From positions 62,001-126,000 of the forward strand of contig NZ_JBHRWV010000002.1 in assembly GCF_042648145.1 (NCBI RefSeq): a stretch of 64,000 bases of DNA, in the 5' to 3' direction. Below the pieces are notes generated by a model, which searched no databases, was not told the DNA's origin, and was given only the letters and a program-made list of their open reading frames with translations. This document shows positions 41,034-49,440 of this stretch, one piece after another; position 1 is the stretch's first letter; each line of letters begins with the position of its first letter. The position numbers were made by a program, and so were the translations under genes. Origin of the DNA: Salinicoccus sesuvii (lineage in GTDB: Bacteria > Bacillota > Bacilli > Staphylococcales > Salinicoccaceae).

Positions 41034-42614
41034 CTAGAGTTTAAAGCCGCCTGCTTTCGCGATACTTTCAGATTCTGTCCCAAACTTCTTAAAGTTCTCT
41101 ATGAAGGATTGCTTCAAATTGTAGGCTTTCTCATCATAAGCTTCTTCTGAAATCCAAATATTTCTCGGGTTGAGAATTTCCTTAGGTACACCGGTAACAA
41201 AAGCCGGAATACTTAGCCCGAAAGTGGAATCCTCTTCAAACGGATTGAGTAGCAGTTCTCCGCTGATGGCTCTTCTGATCATCGAACGGGTATATTTAAG
41301 ATCCATACGTTTGCCGACACCGTACTCGCCGCCACTCCAGCCAGTGTTAACCAGATAGACGTCGACTCCATGCTCATCAATCAGGTCACCAAGCATATTT
41401 GCATAGGTCGTTGCGTGCAATGGTAAGAAAGGAGAACCAAAGCATGTTGAGAATACTGGCTGCGGCGAGGTCACACCTCGTTCTGTACCGGCAAGCTTCG
41501 AAGTAAATCCGCTCAGGAAGTGATACATGGCCTGTTCTTTAGTCAGCTTTGAGATAGGGGGAAGTACACCGAATGCATCCGCAGTCAAGAAAATGATGGT
41601 CGTCGGATGGCCAGCGACAGATGGGATGCGTGCATTGTCTATATGGTCGATCGGGTAGGCTGCACGGGTGTTCTCGGTAAGTGTATTGTCGTCGTAGTCA
41701 GGTATGCCTGACTCGTCAATGACAACATTCTCAAGCACAGAGCCGAACTTGATGGCTTTAAAGATTTCAGGCTCCTTCTCTGCAGACAAGTTGATTGTCT
41801 TAGCGTAGCATCCGCCTTCAATATTAAATACCCCGTCTTCATTCCAGCCATGTTCATCATCACCGATCAGTTCTCTTTGAGAATCAGCAGAAAGTGTCGT
41901 CTTACCCGTACCAGAGAGTCCAAAGAACAGCGCAACGTCCTTGTTCTCTCCAACGTTCGCAGAGCAGTGCATGCTCATAACGCCTTGTTCAGGCAGCAGA
42001 TAGTTCATAATGGAGAAAATGGATTTTTTCATTTCACCAGCGTACTCGGTTCCTCCGATTAAAATAACTCCCTTTTCAAGTGAAACGATAATGAAAGCTT
42101 CCGACTCCGTACCATCGGTCGAAGGGTCAGCTTTGAATGTCGGTGCAGAAATTACAGTGAATTGTGGCTCTATGGTGCGAGCTTCTTCTTCACTCTCGGG
42201 ACGGATGAACATAGTGCGGGCAAACATGTTATGCCAGCTGAACTCATTTATGACACTAAGATCAAGACGCGTCTTTTCATCCGCGCCGGCATAGCCGTTG
42301 AAAACAAAAATTTCTTCCTTGTCTCCAAGGTGATTGATGACCTTCTCGAAAAGGTTGTCGAAAATTTCTTGTGAGATAGGCTGATTGACTTCTCCCCAGT
42401 CTACCTTATGTTCCGATACCGCGTCTTTGACGATAAAACGGTCTTTCGGGCTACGCCCAGTATACTTACCAGTCTCAGCGCGCAACGCACCCGTTGCTGC
42501 AAGCTTACCTTCTTTTCTTTCCAAAGACTTTTCAACCAGTTGAGATGTAGAAAGCTGGATATGTGAATTTTTTCTAGTTACCAAATTTTCGATAAGTCCT
42601 CTATGGTCTGTCAT
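41034..42614 (-). CDS. pckA: Phosphoenolpyruvate carboxykinase (ATP)
   Basis: Gluconeogenic enzyme making PEP from oxaloacetate and ATP; 526 aa from the chosen ATG, close to the staphylococcal enzyme. Key features: GALRAETGKYTGRSPKDRF, the kinase P-loop GLSGTGKTTLSAD, the Mg/Mn site DDEHGWNEDGVFN, and a late TGWSGGEYGVGKRM. The start at 42614 fits GGGGG eight bases upstream; a frame extension to 42662 lacks a ribosome binding site. A TATACT -10 box at about 42668-42673 on the - strand would drive it. Divergent from metK, as in Staphylococcus. Confidence 0.96.
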   Translation of the reverse strand: MTDHRGLIENLVTRKNSHIQLSTSQLVEKSLERKEGKLAATGALRAETGKYTGRSPKDRFIVKDAVSEHKVDWGEVNQPISQEIFDNLFEKVINHLGDKEEIFVFNGYAGADEKTRLDLSVINEFSWHNMFARTMFIRPESEEEARTIEPQFTVISAPTFKADPSTDGTESEAFIIVSLEKGVILIGGTEYAGEMKKSIFSIMNYLLPEQGVMSMHCSANVGENKDVALFFGLSGTGKTTLSADSQRELIGDDEHGWNEDGVFNIEGGCYAKTINLSAEKEPEIFKAIKFGSVLENVVIDESGIPDYDDNTLTENTRAAYPIDHIDNARIPSVAGHPTTIIFLTADAFGVLPPISKLTKEQAMYHFLSGFTSKLAGTERGVTSPQPVFSTCFGSPFLPLHATTYANMLGDLIDEHGVDVYLVNTGWSGGEYGVGKRMDLKYTRSMIRRAISGELLLNPFEEDSTFGLSIPAFVTGVPKEILNPRNIWISEEAYDEKAYNLKQSFIENFKKFGTESESIAKAGGFKL

Positions 42615-42721
42615 AATCATCGCCCCCATTTTATGTATTTTCAAAGTAGATGTAGCTTTCACGAATTAGTATAACACATTGATAAATGACGTAACATAAT
42701 ATTTACAAAAATAATATTCAC

Positions 42722-42750
42722 TTGATTTGGACGCAATCATCTAGTATATT
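42722..42750 (+). promoter_or_regulatory. Promoter of the metK leader
   Basis: TTGATT at 42722-42727 and TATATT at 42745-42750 with a 17-base spacer, about 15-20 bases before the riboswitch. Confidence 0.7.
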
Positions 42751-42764
42751 ATAGTCTAAGTTAT

Positions 42765-42918
42765 CTCTTATCAAGAGCCGGTGGAGGGAACATACCCGAT
42801 GAAGCCCAGCAACCTCTTTTCTATAAAGAAAGGTGCTAAAGGATGCAGAAGTTATTCTGATCGATAAGGGGAAGAGCGGAGCCTTTTCTCGTATTATTGG
42901 GAAAAGGCTTTATTTTTT
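42765..42918 (+). ncRNA. SAM-I riboswitch (S box) with terminator, controlling metK
   Basis: The S-box consensus is clear: CTTATCAAGAGCCGGTGGAG at the 5' end, ACATACCCGATGAAGCCCAG, GCAACC, then GGTGCTAAAGGATGC and the closing GATAAGG that pairs with the first stem. The expression platform is a terminator, AGCCTTTTC and GGAAAAGGCT followed by TTATTTTTT (42879-42918). High SAM should fold the aptamer, allow the terminator to form and stop transcription before metK. Confidence 0.95.
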
Positions 42919-42960
42919 GGTAACGGGAGATAGCTAATAATCATAAAGGAGAAATATGCA

Positions 42961-44154
42961 ATGGCAGAACGTAGACTTTTCACTTCTGAATCCGTAACTG
43001 AGGGGCATCCCGACAAAATTGCGGATCAGATATCCGATGCAATACTGGATGAAATACTAAAAGGGGATGAGAATGCAAGAGTTGCCTGTGAAACGGTTGT
43101 TAACACCGGTATGGCAATGATCGTCGGAGAAATAAGTACGAATACTTATGTTGATATACCTAAAATAGTAAGAGAAACTGTCAAGGAGATTGGTTACACC
43201 CGTGCCAAGTATGGTTATGACTACAAAACAATGTCCGTATTGACTGGAATAGATGAGCAGTCGGCTGATATTGCGCAAGGTGTCAACAATGCTGTCGAAA
43301 CAAGGGAGACCGATGCCATTTCTACAGGCGCCGGCGATCAGGGTTTAATGTTCGGCTTTGCATGTAATGAAACGGAAGAACTCATGCCGTTGCCAATATC
43401 ACTGGCTCACAAATTGTCGAGGCGCTTGACGCAAGTGAGAAAAGACGGAACCATAGACTACTTGAGACCTGATGGAAAGACACAGGTTACCGTAGAGTAC
43501 GATGAAAAAGGCGCCGTCAAAAGAGTGGATACTATCGTCATTTCATCCCAGCATCATGAGGAAATAGAAACCGAAACGATCCGCAAAGACCTTATTGCGC
43601 AAGTGATTCAAAAAGTGGTCCCTACTGAGCTGCTAGATGAAGACACAAAATATATCATCAATCCGACCGGCCGATTTGTTATAGGGGGTCCGCAAGGGGA
43701 TGCTGGTTTAACAGGCAGAAAGATCATTGTAGATACGTACGGCGGATATGCCCGTCATGGTGGTGGTGCATTCAGTGGTAAAGATCCTACAAAAGTCGAC
43801 CGTTCTGCAGCATATGCGGCCAGATATATTGCAAAGAATATTGTGGCTGCAGATATCGCATCCAAATGTGAGATTCAGCTAGCCTATGCAATCGGAGTAA
43901 GTGAACCTGTGTCGATTTCAGTGGATACCTTCGGTACTTCGGACTACGGAGAATCTGATATTGTCAACGTCATACGCGAGACATTCAATCTCTCTCCGGA
44001 CGGGATTATAGATATGCTCAATCTACGTCGCCCGATTTACAAAAATACAGCCAGCTATGGTCACTTTGGTCGTGGCGACCATGATTTTCCTTGGGAAAAG
44101 CTTGATAAAGCTCCACAATTGAAAACGTCTCTATCAAGCCTTAAAGTGAATTAA
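42961..44154 (+). CDS. metK: S-adenosylmethionine synthetase
   Basis: Makes SAM from methionine and ATP (397 aa). Signatures: TSESVTEGHPDKIADQISDA, GAGDQGLMFGFA (methionine and ATP binding), GGPQGDAGLTGRKIIVDTYG and GGGAFSGKDPTKVDRSAAY. AAAGGAG precedes the ATG. Regulated by the upstream SAM riboswitch, giving direct feedback by its own product. Divergent partner pckA. Confidence 0.97.
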   Translation: MAERRLFTSESVTEGHPDKIADQISDAILDEILKGDENARVACETVVNTGMAMIVGEISTNTYVDIPKIVRETVKEIGYTRAKYGYDYKTMSVLTGIDEQSADIAQGVNNAVETRETDAISTGAGDQGLMFGFACNETEELMPLPISLAHKLSRRLTQVRKDGTIDYLRPDGKTQVTVEYDEKGAVKRVDTIVISSQHHEEIETETIRKDLIAQVIQKVVPTELLDEDTKYIINPTGRFVIGGPQGDAGLTGRKIIVDTYGGYARHGGGAFSGKDPTKVDRSAAYAARYIAKNIVAADIASKCEIQLAYAIGVSEPVSISVDTFGTSDYGESDIVNVIRETFNLSPDGIIDMLNLRRPIYKNTASYGHFGRGDHDFPWEKLDKAPQLKTSLSSLKVN

Positions 44155-44161
44155 AGCAAAT

Positions 44162-44191
44162 AAAGGATCTCGGCCCGGCCGAGATCCTTTA
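44162..44191. terminator. Bidirectional terminator between metK and the small lipoprotein gene
   Basis: AAAGGATCTCGGC and GCCGAGATCCTTT form a perfect 13-bp stem with a tiny loop, followed by ATAT. Confidence 0.8.
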
Positions 44192-44206
44192 TATTCGGAA
44201 GTGGTA

Positions 44207-44437
44207 TTAGCTGTCGGAGTCGGTATCATCCATCTCCATGTCATCTTCCATGCTGTCATCTTCCATCTCCATGTCGTCTTCCATTGTTGAATCTTCCATC
44301 GTTTCGTCTTCCATGGTTGTTTCTTCCATTGTGTCCTCCTCCATGGTATCTTCTTCCATTGAGTCGTCACCGCCGCATGCACCGAGTACAAGTACAGATG
44401 CAAAGCCGCCCGCCATTAGATACTTTTTGAGTTCCAT
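44207..44437 (-). CDS. Mini-lipoprotein made of Met/Glu/Asp repeats
   Basis: A 76-aa lipoprotein. The signal peptide KKYLMAGGFASVLVLGAC ends at Cys21, and the mature part is almost entirely a low-complexity array of T/S-M-E-E/D-D units (for example DTMEEDTMEETTMEDETMED) with more than a dozen Met and an extreme negative charge. It would form an unfolded, acidic, Met-rich tail on the outer membrane surface. A GGAGGAATAATC ribosome binding site supports it as a real gene. Function unknown; metal binding through Met/Asp is speculative. Confidence 0.75.
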   Translation of the reverse strand: MELKKYLMAGGFASVLVLGACGGDDSMEEDTMEEDTMEETTMEDETMEDSTMEDDMEMEDDSMEDDMEMDDTDSDS

Positions 44438-44755
44438 TGATTATTCCTCCTAGTTTTTAACTATGGGCCAATTTCTGGCACTCGCTATCTCTCTAATCTT
44501 ACTAGCAAGTTAGTAAAGTATTACCCGTGCGGACGATAATAAAACATGAAGTAACCTACGAATCTGTATAAAAGTAAAATTATCCGAATTGATGAAAGTG
44601 TTACTAAAAATTTTCTTCATATAATAGATACCAAAAGGGGAGTCAATATCTACAAAATTATTTATTTTAATCGTAAATTGATGTTATTTTGATATAATGA
44701 ACAGAGCTTGAGTCAAGATGACCCATTTTAATACGGAAGGATATGAAATAAAGCC
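44438..44755. other. Intergenic region between the mini-lipoprotein and NERD genes
   Basis: AT-rich and mostly featureless. It contains two possible -10 boxes (TATAAT near 44622 and an extended TGATATAAT near 44690-44698) and a minimal frame ATG-AAA-TAA at 44743-44751 placed at a good distance from GGAAGG. No other gene seen. Confidence 0.5.
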
Positions 44756-45664
44756 ATGAACACGGAAATTTTCACAGATCCAATTTTTATTGCATTGGCA
44801 GCACTGCTCGTCATCATTGCCATTGCTTTCTTGGTCTATTATTTGAAACATAGGAACAAAGTGAATACGCTCGAGAAGGATTATGAAAAGGAAAAAGATA
44901 ATCTTGTCGAAAAGTACGAATCCGATAACGAAGCACAGCGTCTCGAACATAAAAAAGAAGTATCTACTCTAAATGAAAACTACCACAACGAAACGACGCT
45001 TCTGAATAATAAGCTCTCAAGTCTTCGTCAGTTTACGGTGGACAAGGGTGAATACCTCACGGATCTTGCTCTGATTCAGCTAAAAGAACGTCTGGTTCGC
45101 AGTGAAAAGATTCGGGAAACGGATATGTATATTTTATCGAATGTCTACCTACCATCTAGAAATTATACCAATACACGAAAAATCGATCATCTTGTACTCA
45201 CACGTACTGGCATTTATCTAATCGATTCCAAGTACTGGAAGGGACATATTCTACATGGAGTAAGCGAGAGCAACTTCGAAGCGCTTCCTTATATTGAATC
45301 TTTCTTCGATCTCCTTGAGCTAGATAAGTCAAAGGAGCAGACTTTAATTTTTGAAAAGTCCGATGATACGAATGTGTCAGTGAACTATTATAACGATACC
45401 ATCGAGGAAACAAAAGTCTCTGCTGAGAAGTTAAAGAATATCTTTAAACTTCAATATGATGTTGTTCCAATGATCTACTTCAATCCTCAGGACAATGGAA
45501 ACTATTCAATTTCTAACTATTCTACAGACCCGTCTATAAAAGTGCTGGTAGGAGAAGAGGAACTCGAAAATTTCTTCATGAAATACGTTTTCCATGGCCG
45601 TTTCCAGTATACTGTCAAAGATCTGGATGAAATCGCAGAAGCAATCTTTCAACTGAATCCATAA
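44756..45664 (+). CDS. Membrane-anchored NERD-domain protein
   Basis: A 302-aa protein with an N-terminal membrane helix (IFIALAALLVIIAIAFLVYYL), a coiled coil (about residues 35-90) and a NERD domain (about 110-215), whose core is NTRKIDHLVLTRTGIYLIDSKYWKG. NERD domains are related to archaeal Holliday-junction resolvases and restriction endonucleases, so nuclease activity is possible. The D-x-L-V-L..I-D-x-K pattern with Asp and Lys is preserved. The ribosome binding site is unusually distant; see the findings. Standalone unit ended by a terminator. Confidence 0.85.
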   Translation: MNTEIFTDPIFIALAALLVIIAIAFLVYYLKHRNKVNTLEKDYEKEKDNLVEKYESDNEAQRLEHKKEVSTLNENYHNETTLLNNKLSSLRQFTVDKGEYLTDLALIQLKERLVRSEKIRETDMYILSNVYLPSRNYTNTRKIDHLVLTRTGIYLIDSKYWKGHILHGVSESNFEALPYIESFFDLLELDKSKEQTLIFEKSDDTNVSVNYYNDTIEETKVSAEKLKNIFKLQYDVVPMIYFNPQDNGNYSISNYSTDPSIKVLVGEEELENFFMKYVFHGRFQYTVKDLDEIAEAIFQLNP

Positions 45665-45687
45665 TCCTAATCTTTGTTTTGAAGATT

Positions 45688-45723
45688 AAAAAGTCCTATA
45701 ATTTTTTTATAGGGCTTTTATTT
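45688..45723 (+). terminator. Terminator after the NERD gene
   Basis: AAAAGTCCTATAA and TTATAGGGCTTTT (one G-T pair) around a T-rich loop, followed by ATTTAT. Confidence 0.8.
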
Positions 45724-45742
45724 ATCTAAAGGAGGCGTCATG

Positions 45743-47122
45743 ATGTCTGAAGAAATTGTAGTACTCAATCCCGCAACTGGTGAAGAGGTTGATCGAATCA
45801 AAAAAGATAGTAGAGAAGATATCGAACAGAAGATTGACAAGGCGCATGAGATGTTCAAGCAATACAAAAAGAAGAATGCTCATGATCGCAGTGAACTGAT
45901 GGTAAGATGGGCGACACTCATCCGTGAGCACAAGGATGAAATCGCAGAGTTGATTACAAAAGAGAATGGAAAGCCAATTAAAGAAGCGGCCGGAGAAGTG
46001 GAGTATGCATGCAGCTATATCGATTACTACGCTGAGGAAGCAAAAAGAATTTATGGGCGTACTATACCGCAACACGAAGATGATTTGCGCCTCGTTGTGA
46101 CCAAGCAGCCAATTGGTGTAGTAGCAGCAATTACGCCGTGGAACTTCCCTGTCGCCATGATGGCCAGAAAGGCAGCGCCGGCGGTTGCTGCAGGCTGCAC
46201 GTTCTTGGTCAAACCGGCAAGCGAAACGCCACTGTCAGCGATTAAATTCCTCGATCTCGCACTGGAAGCAGGCTTTGAAGAAGGAGTAATCCAATATGTT
46301 ACTGCTTCCGGGAAAGATGCAGGCGAAGTATTCTCTAAATCTGAGAAAGTCATGAAATTAACATTCACCGGATCGACTGCTGTGGGTAAGACATTGATGG
46401 AAGGTGCAGCTTCTACAGTGAAGAACATCACAATGGAGCTTGGTGGGCATGCACCGCTGGTTGTCCATAAGGATGCTGACCTCGATGTTGCAGTGGAGCA
46501 TGCTATCGCAGCCAAATTCAGAAATTCCGGCCAGACTTGCGTATGTGCCAATCGATTTTATGTCCATGAAGACATTGCTGAAGCATTCAGTGAGAAGTTC
46601 GCTGAACAGGTGAAAACATTGAAGGTCGGGAATGGTATGGACGAAGATGTTAAAATAGGCCCGATGATCAATGAAGCAGGCTATGACAAAGTAATCAAGC
46701 ATATCAATGATGCGAAGGATAAGGGCGGTCGGATCATAGCAGGCGGAGAGGGTAACAAGGATTCCGGCTATTTCATCGAACCAACAGTCATTACAGGCGC
46801 AACCGATGATATGCTCGTCATGAATGAAGAAACATTCGGACCTGTGGCACCAATCCAGACATTTACGGACATTGAGGATGCCATAGAAAAGGCGAATGAT
46901 ACCGAGTATGGTCTTGCGGCCTACTTCTTTACTGAGAACTACCGTGATGGGGTCAGGTTGCAAGAAGGCCTCAACTTTGGTGTACTTGGATGGAATAACG
47001 GTAAACCGAGCGCAGCACAGATACCATTTGGTGGTTTGAAGGAAAGTGGCATCGGTCGTGAAGGTGGGCCAGAAGGTATAGAACCTTACTTGGAAACAAA
47101 AATTACTTCAATGAAAATATAA
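45743..47122 (+). CDS. gabD: NAD(P)-dependent succinate-semialdehyde dehydrogenase
   Basis: Aldehyde dehydrogenase of 459 aa, best fitting the succinate-semialdehyde group. Motifs: ITPWNFPVAMMARK (NAD binding), FTGSTAVGK, catalytic Glu in TMELGGHAPLV, catalytic Cys in NSGQTCVCANRF, and ETFGPVAPI. The substrate assignment (GABA/succinate semialdehyde) rests on overall similarity and could be another small aldehyde. Two adjacent ATGs; the second is 7 bases from AAAGGAGG and is preferred. No gabT aminotransferase adjoins. Confidence 0.85.
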   Translation: MSEEIVVLNPATGEEVDRIKKDSREDIEQKIDKAHEMFKQYKKKNAHDRSELMVRWATLIREHKDEIAELITKENGKPIKEAAGEVEYACSYIDYYAEEAKRIYGRTIPQHEDDLRLVVTKQPIGVVAAITPWNFPVAMMARKAAPAVAAGCTFLVKPASETPLSAIKFLDLALEAGFEEGVIQYVTASGKDAGEVFSKSEKVMKLTFTGSTAVGKTLMEGAASTVKNITMELGGHAPLVVHKDADLDVAVEHAIAAKFRNSGQTCVCANRFYVHEDIAEAFSEKFAEQVKTLKVGNGMDEDVKIGPMINEAGYDKVIKHINDAKDKGGRIIAGGEGNKDSGYFIEPTVITGATDDMLVMNEETFGPVAPIQTFTDIEDAIEKANDTEYGLAAYFFTENYRDGVRLQEGLNFGVLGWNNGKPSAAQIPFGGLKESGIGREGGPEGIEPYLETKITSMKI

Positions 47123-47128
47123 TATTCT

Positions 47129-47161
47129 AAAGGGGCCGCAACGATTGGTTGCGGCCCCTTT
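47129..47161. terminator. Bidirectional terminator between gabD and the crcB pair
   Basis: AAAGGGGCCGCAAC-GATTG-GTTGCGGCCCCTTT, a perfect 14-bp stem with A and T residues at each side. Confidence 0.88.
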
Positions 47162-47163
47162 GG

Positions 47164-47529
47164 TTATCTTACTATTGATACGCCAATTAATAGTCCAAGG
47201 GCGAGTGAAACAAGGCAGAAGAAAGTCATCATGAATGTATACTTTACCATTTCCTTAACACCATGAGATTCAAGCAGTTGCAACTGCTCAGTAGTAAATG
47301 CAGAGTAAGTCGTGAAAGCACCGAGGAAACCAAAGACGACCATAAAATAGGGAGTGCTACCTTGGATCATCATGGACATGGCGAGTCCCATGAGTAGAGC
47401 GCCAGTGGCATTTACCGTGAATACACCGTGCGGCCGTTTGAAGCGGGTGAAAAGGGTAAGAGAAGTAATAAACCCTCTCAACGAGGCACCAAGCGCTGCA
47501 CCGATTGAAATGAGTACGATGTTTATCAT
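47164..47529 (-). CDS. crcB: Fluoride ion channel subunit CrcB/Fluc (second gene)
   Basis: A 121-aa four-helix membrane protein of the Fluc family, which exports fluoride as an antiparallel dimer. Characteristic: GAALGASLRGFI near the N terminus, the conserved Asn in TVNATGALLMG, and GFLGAFTTYSAFTTE, which carries the Phe-box and the central Na+ site residues. It overlaps the first crcB gene by four bases. Paired genes usually form heterodimers in Gram-positive bacteria. No fluoride riboswitch was recognised upstream of the pair. Confidence 0.93.
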   Translation of the reverse strand: MINIVLISIGAALGASLRGFITSLTLFTRFKRPHGVFTVNATGALLMGLAMSMMIQGSTPYFMVVFGFLGAFTTYSAFTTEQLQLLESHGVKEMVKYTFMMTFFCLVSLALGLLIGVSIVR

Positions 47530-47891
47530 GACCTAATCCCACCTGCCTTATATCCAAACATAGCCAAGGTCATACCACCAAACATGTTTATTACGCTGTA
47601 GACGCCAAAAATGATGTAGTCACCGCTGGAAACAAGAACGTATTGTTCATAGGCTAGCAATGAAAAGGTGGTGAAGCCGCCGAGTAGTCCTGTCACCAGG
47701 AAATTTCTTAAATATACGTCTTGTTCTTTAAGTTTAGCGAGCAGTAGGCCGGCACCAAAAGCGCCCGACATATTGACGATAAGAGTGCCTGCAAAAAATG
47801 GAAGTGCTAAGGATGCTGCGACTATCGAAATGGAAAACCTAAGTATAGCGCCAATCATAGCACCGAGCGATATGTATAAGTATTTTTTCAA
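47526..47891 (-). CDS. crcB: Fluoride ion channel subunit CrcB/Fluc (first gene)
   Basis: A 121-aa Fluc protein from the TTG start that lies six bases after GGGGG; an in-frame GTG 30 bases earlier would add FSRG-type residues with no ribosome binding site. Motifs: GAMIGAILRFSIS, IVNMSGAFGAGLL and GLLGGFTTFSLLAYE. The two genes are coupled by ATGA and should give a dual-topology heterodimer that protects against cytoplasmic fluoride. Confidence 0.92.
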   Translation of the reverse strand: MKKYLYISLGAMIGAILRFSISIVAASLALPFFAGTLIVNMSGAFGAGLLLAKLKEQDVYLRNFLVTGLLGGFTTFSLLAYEQYVLVSSGDYIIFGVYSVINMFGGMTLAMFGYKAGGIRS

Positions 47892-47984
47892 ACTGAACCC
47901 CCGCGAAAATAGTCTGGTCACAAGCCAATTTATAGTGGTACACTTATAATGGTATCACATACTTATAAATGGAGATAATGTAAA

Positions 47985-49406
47985 ATGACACATCAGAGAA
48001 TAGCGATTGTGGGCGGGGGATTCTCAGGTATCTCTCTTTTAGATCATCTAGTTAGTAATTCAGAATATGATGAAAGCTTAGAAATTGATATATATGACAA
48101 AAGGTCGATGATGGGAAATGGTCATGCTTATCAGGAGGATAGTATGCATCTGTTACTAAATATACCCACTCCAGATATGGCTTTTGGTGATAAAGCGCCG
48201 AACTTTGAGAGCTGGCTTCAGTCGAATGGGTATGCTACAGATACTTATACGAGCAGAAGTCTTTTCGGGAGATATTTGAGAAGTAGACTCGATCACATAT
48301 GTGCGTCGTATAAAAACATAGAAGTGAGATATGCGATGATCGAGGATCTCCAATACGATTCATCAACAAGATGCTTTGCACTATACTCAGAAGGACAAAA
48401 GAAGGTATACACTCATGTGTTCCTGACTGTCGGGCAATTGGAATATAGTGATCCTTACAACCTTAAAGGAATTACCAACTATATATTCGATCCATATCCC
48501 GTAACAGATAATCTGCCTCGATCTGGTGAAAAAGCAATCGGTATACTCGGCTGTGGGCTTTCTGCCATCGACTGTATCCGTTACTTATTACTTGAGACAG
48601 ATACTCAGGAAGTCCATGCTTTTTCAAGAAGTGGTGAGATGCCGTCGGTAAGAGGGACATACAGCGAAATAACACTTCAGTTTTTTACATCTGAAAGACT
48701 GCATAAGTTGGTTCATAATGACGAAATCAGTCTATTGGAACTGAAGGCGCTTTTTGTAAGAGAGCTTGCGCATCAAGGGGTTGACTGGCGTCTATTTTTT
48801 AGGCGAACTGGAAACACTAGGCAAGATCTCCAGTACGACCTTGAACATCCTGAGGCTGTTGGTAAGTTGCAGTATCTGATATCTGCAGCGAATCCGTTAT
48901 TTAGTGATATTTTTCAGTATCTTTCTCACTCTGACAAGAGTGAATTTCTCAGCAAATACCATCCCTTAATCGAAGAGAACCATTCACCGATGCCGGCCCC
49001 TGTGGCGGAGGGCCTTGTCGAGTGGATGGATTCTGGAAAGCTTCGCATTATAGAAAATATAAATAACATCGATGCATCTGATGGGTTCGATGTATCAACT
49101 GCAGACGGCTGGCAGTTTAATATGGATATCATTATTAATGCGACTGGACCTTCTGTGAAGGTTCAAAAAGATGATGGTGGTGTCATCGGTAGCATCCTAG
49201 AACATTTTCTTGCATCACCAGATGAATTCGGCGGTTTGCTTGTCGATCAGAATCATCATATCATCAGCGCAAGAACAGGAACAGTTCGGGAGATGTTCGT
49301 ACTTGGAGCACTGACATACGGTTCGAACTATCTCTCTCAATCTGTGCATCTACTAAATCGCAGTGCAGAAAAGATTGTGAAACAGTTCTATGCACAAACA
49401 AAATAG
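47985..49406 (+). CDS. FAD/NAD(P)-binding protein (YdhS-like)
   Basis: A 473-aa flavoprotein. The N-terminal dinucleotide fold IAIVGGGFSGISLLDHL (G-x-G-x-x-G) is followed by GNGHAYQED and LLNIPTPDMAFGD, the signature of the FAD-NAD(P)-binding family that includes YdhS and related hydroxylase-like proteins; a second dinucleotide motif IGILGCGLSAIDCI lies near residue 185. Substrate unknown. GGAG precedes the ATG, and it is divergent from the crcB genes. Confidence 0.82.
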   Translation: MTHQRIAIVGGGFSGISLLDHLVSNSEYDESLEIDIYDKRSMMGNGHAYQEDSMHLLLNIPTPDMAFGDKAPNFESWLQSNGYATDTYTSRSLFGRYLRSRLDHICASYKNIEVRYAMIEDLQYDSSTRCFALYSEGQKKVYTHVFLTVGQLEYSDPYNLKGITNYIFDPYPVTDNLPRSGEKAIGILGCGLSAIDCIRYLLLETDTQEVHAFSRSGEMPSVRGTYSEITLQFFTSERLHKLVHNDEISLLELKALFVRELAHQGVDWRLFFRRTGNTRQDLQYDLEHPEAVGKLQYLISAANPLFSDIFQYLSHSDKSEFLSKYHPLIEENHSPMPAPVAEGLVEWMDSGKLRIIENINNIDASDGFDVSTADGWQFNMDIIINATGPSVKVQKDDGGVIGSILEHFLASPDEFGGLLVDQNHHIISARTGTVREMFVLGALTYGSNYLSQSVHLLNRSAEKIVKQFYAQTK

Positions 49407-49440
49407 AGAGGGGCAACGACCGTTGCCTCTCTCTTTACTT
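49406..49440. terminator. Bidirectional terminator between the flavoprotein and proline dehydrogenase genes
   Basis: GAGAGGGGCAACG and CGTTGCCTCTCTC (one mismatch) around AC, with TTTACTTTTT on the + strand. Confidence 0.78.

Noticed and set aside
42615..42662. Sixteen-codon extension of pckA
   Set aside because: No ribosome binding site, and the -10 box lies too close to its start; the ATG at 42614 has GGGGG eight bases upstream.
46358..46963. A 201-codon - strand frame within the aldehyde dehydrogenase gene
   Set aside because: Covers the catalytic part of a conserved enzyme and shows no family features.
47892..47984. Fluoride riboswitch upstream of the crcB pair
   Set aside because: The interval is under 100 bases and lacks the conserved fluoride aptamer segments.
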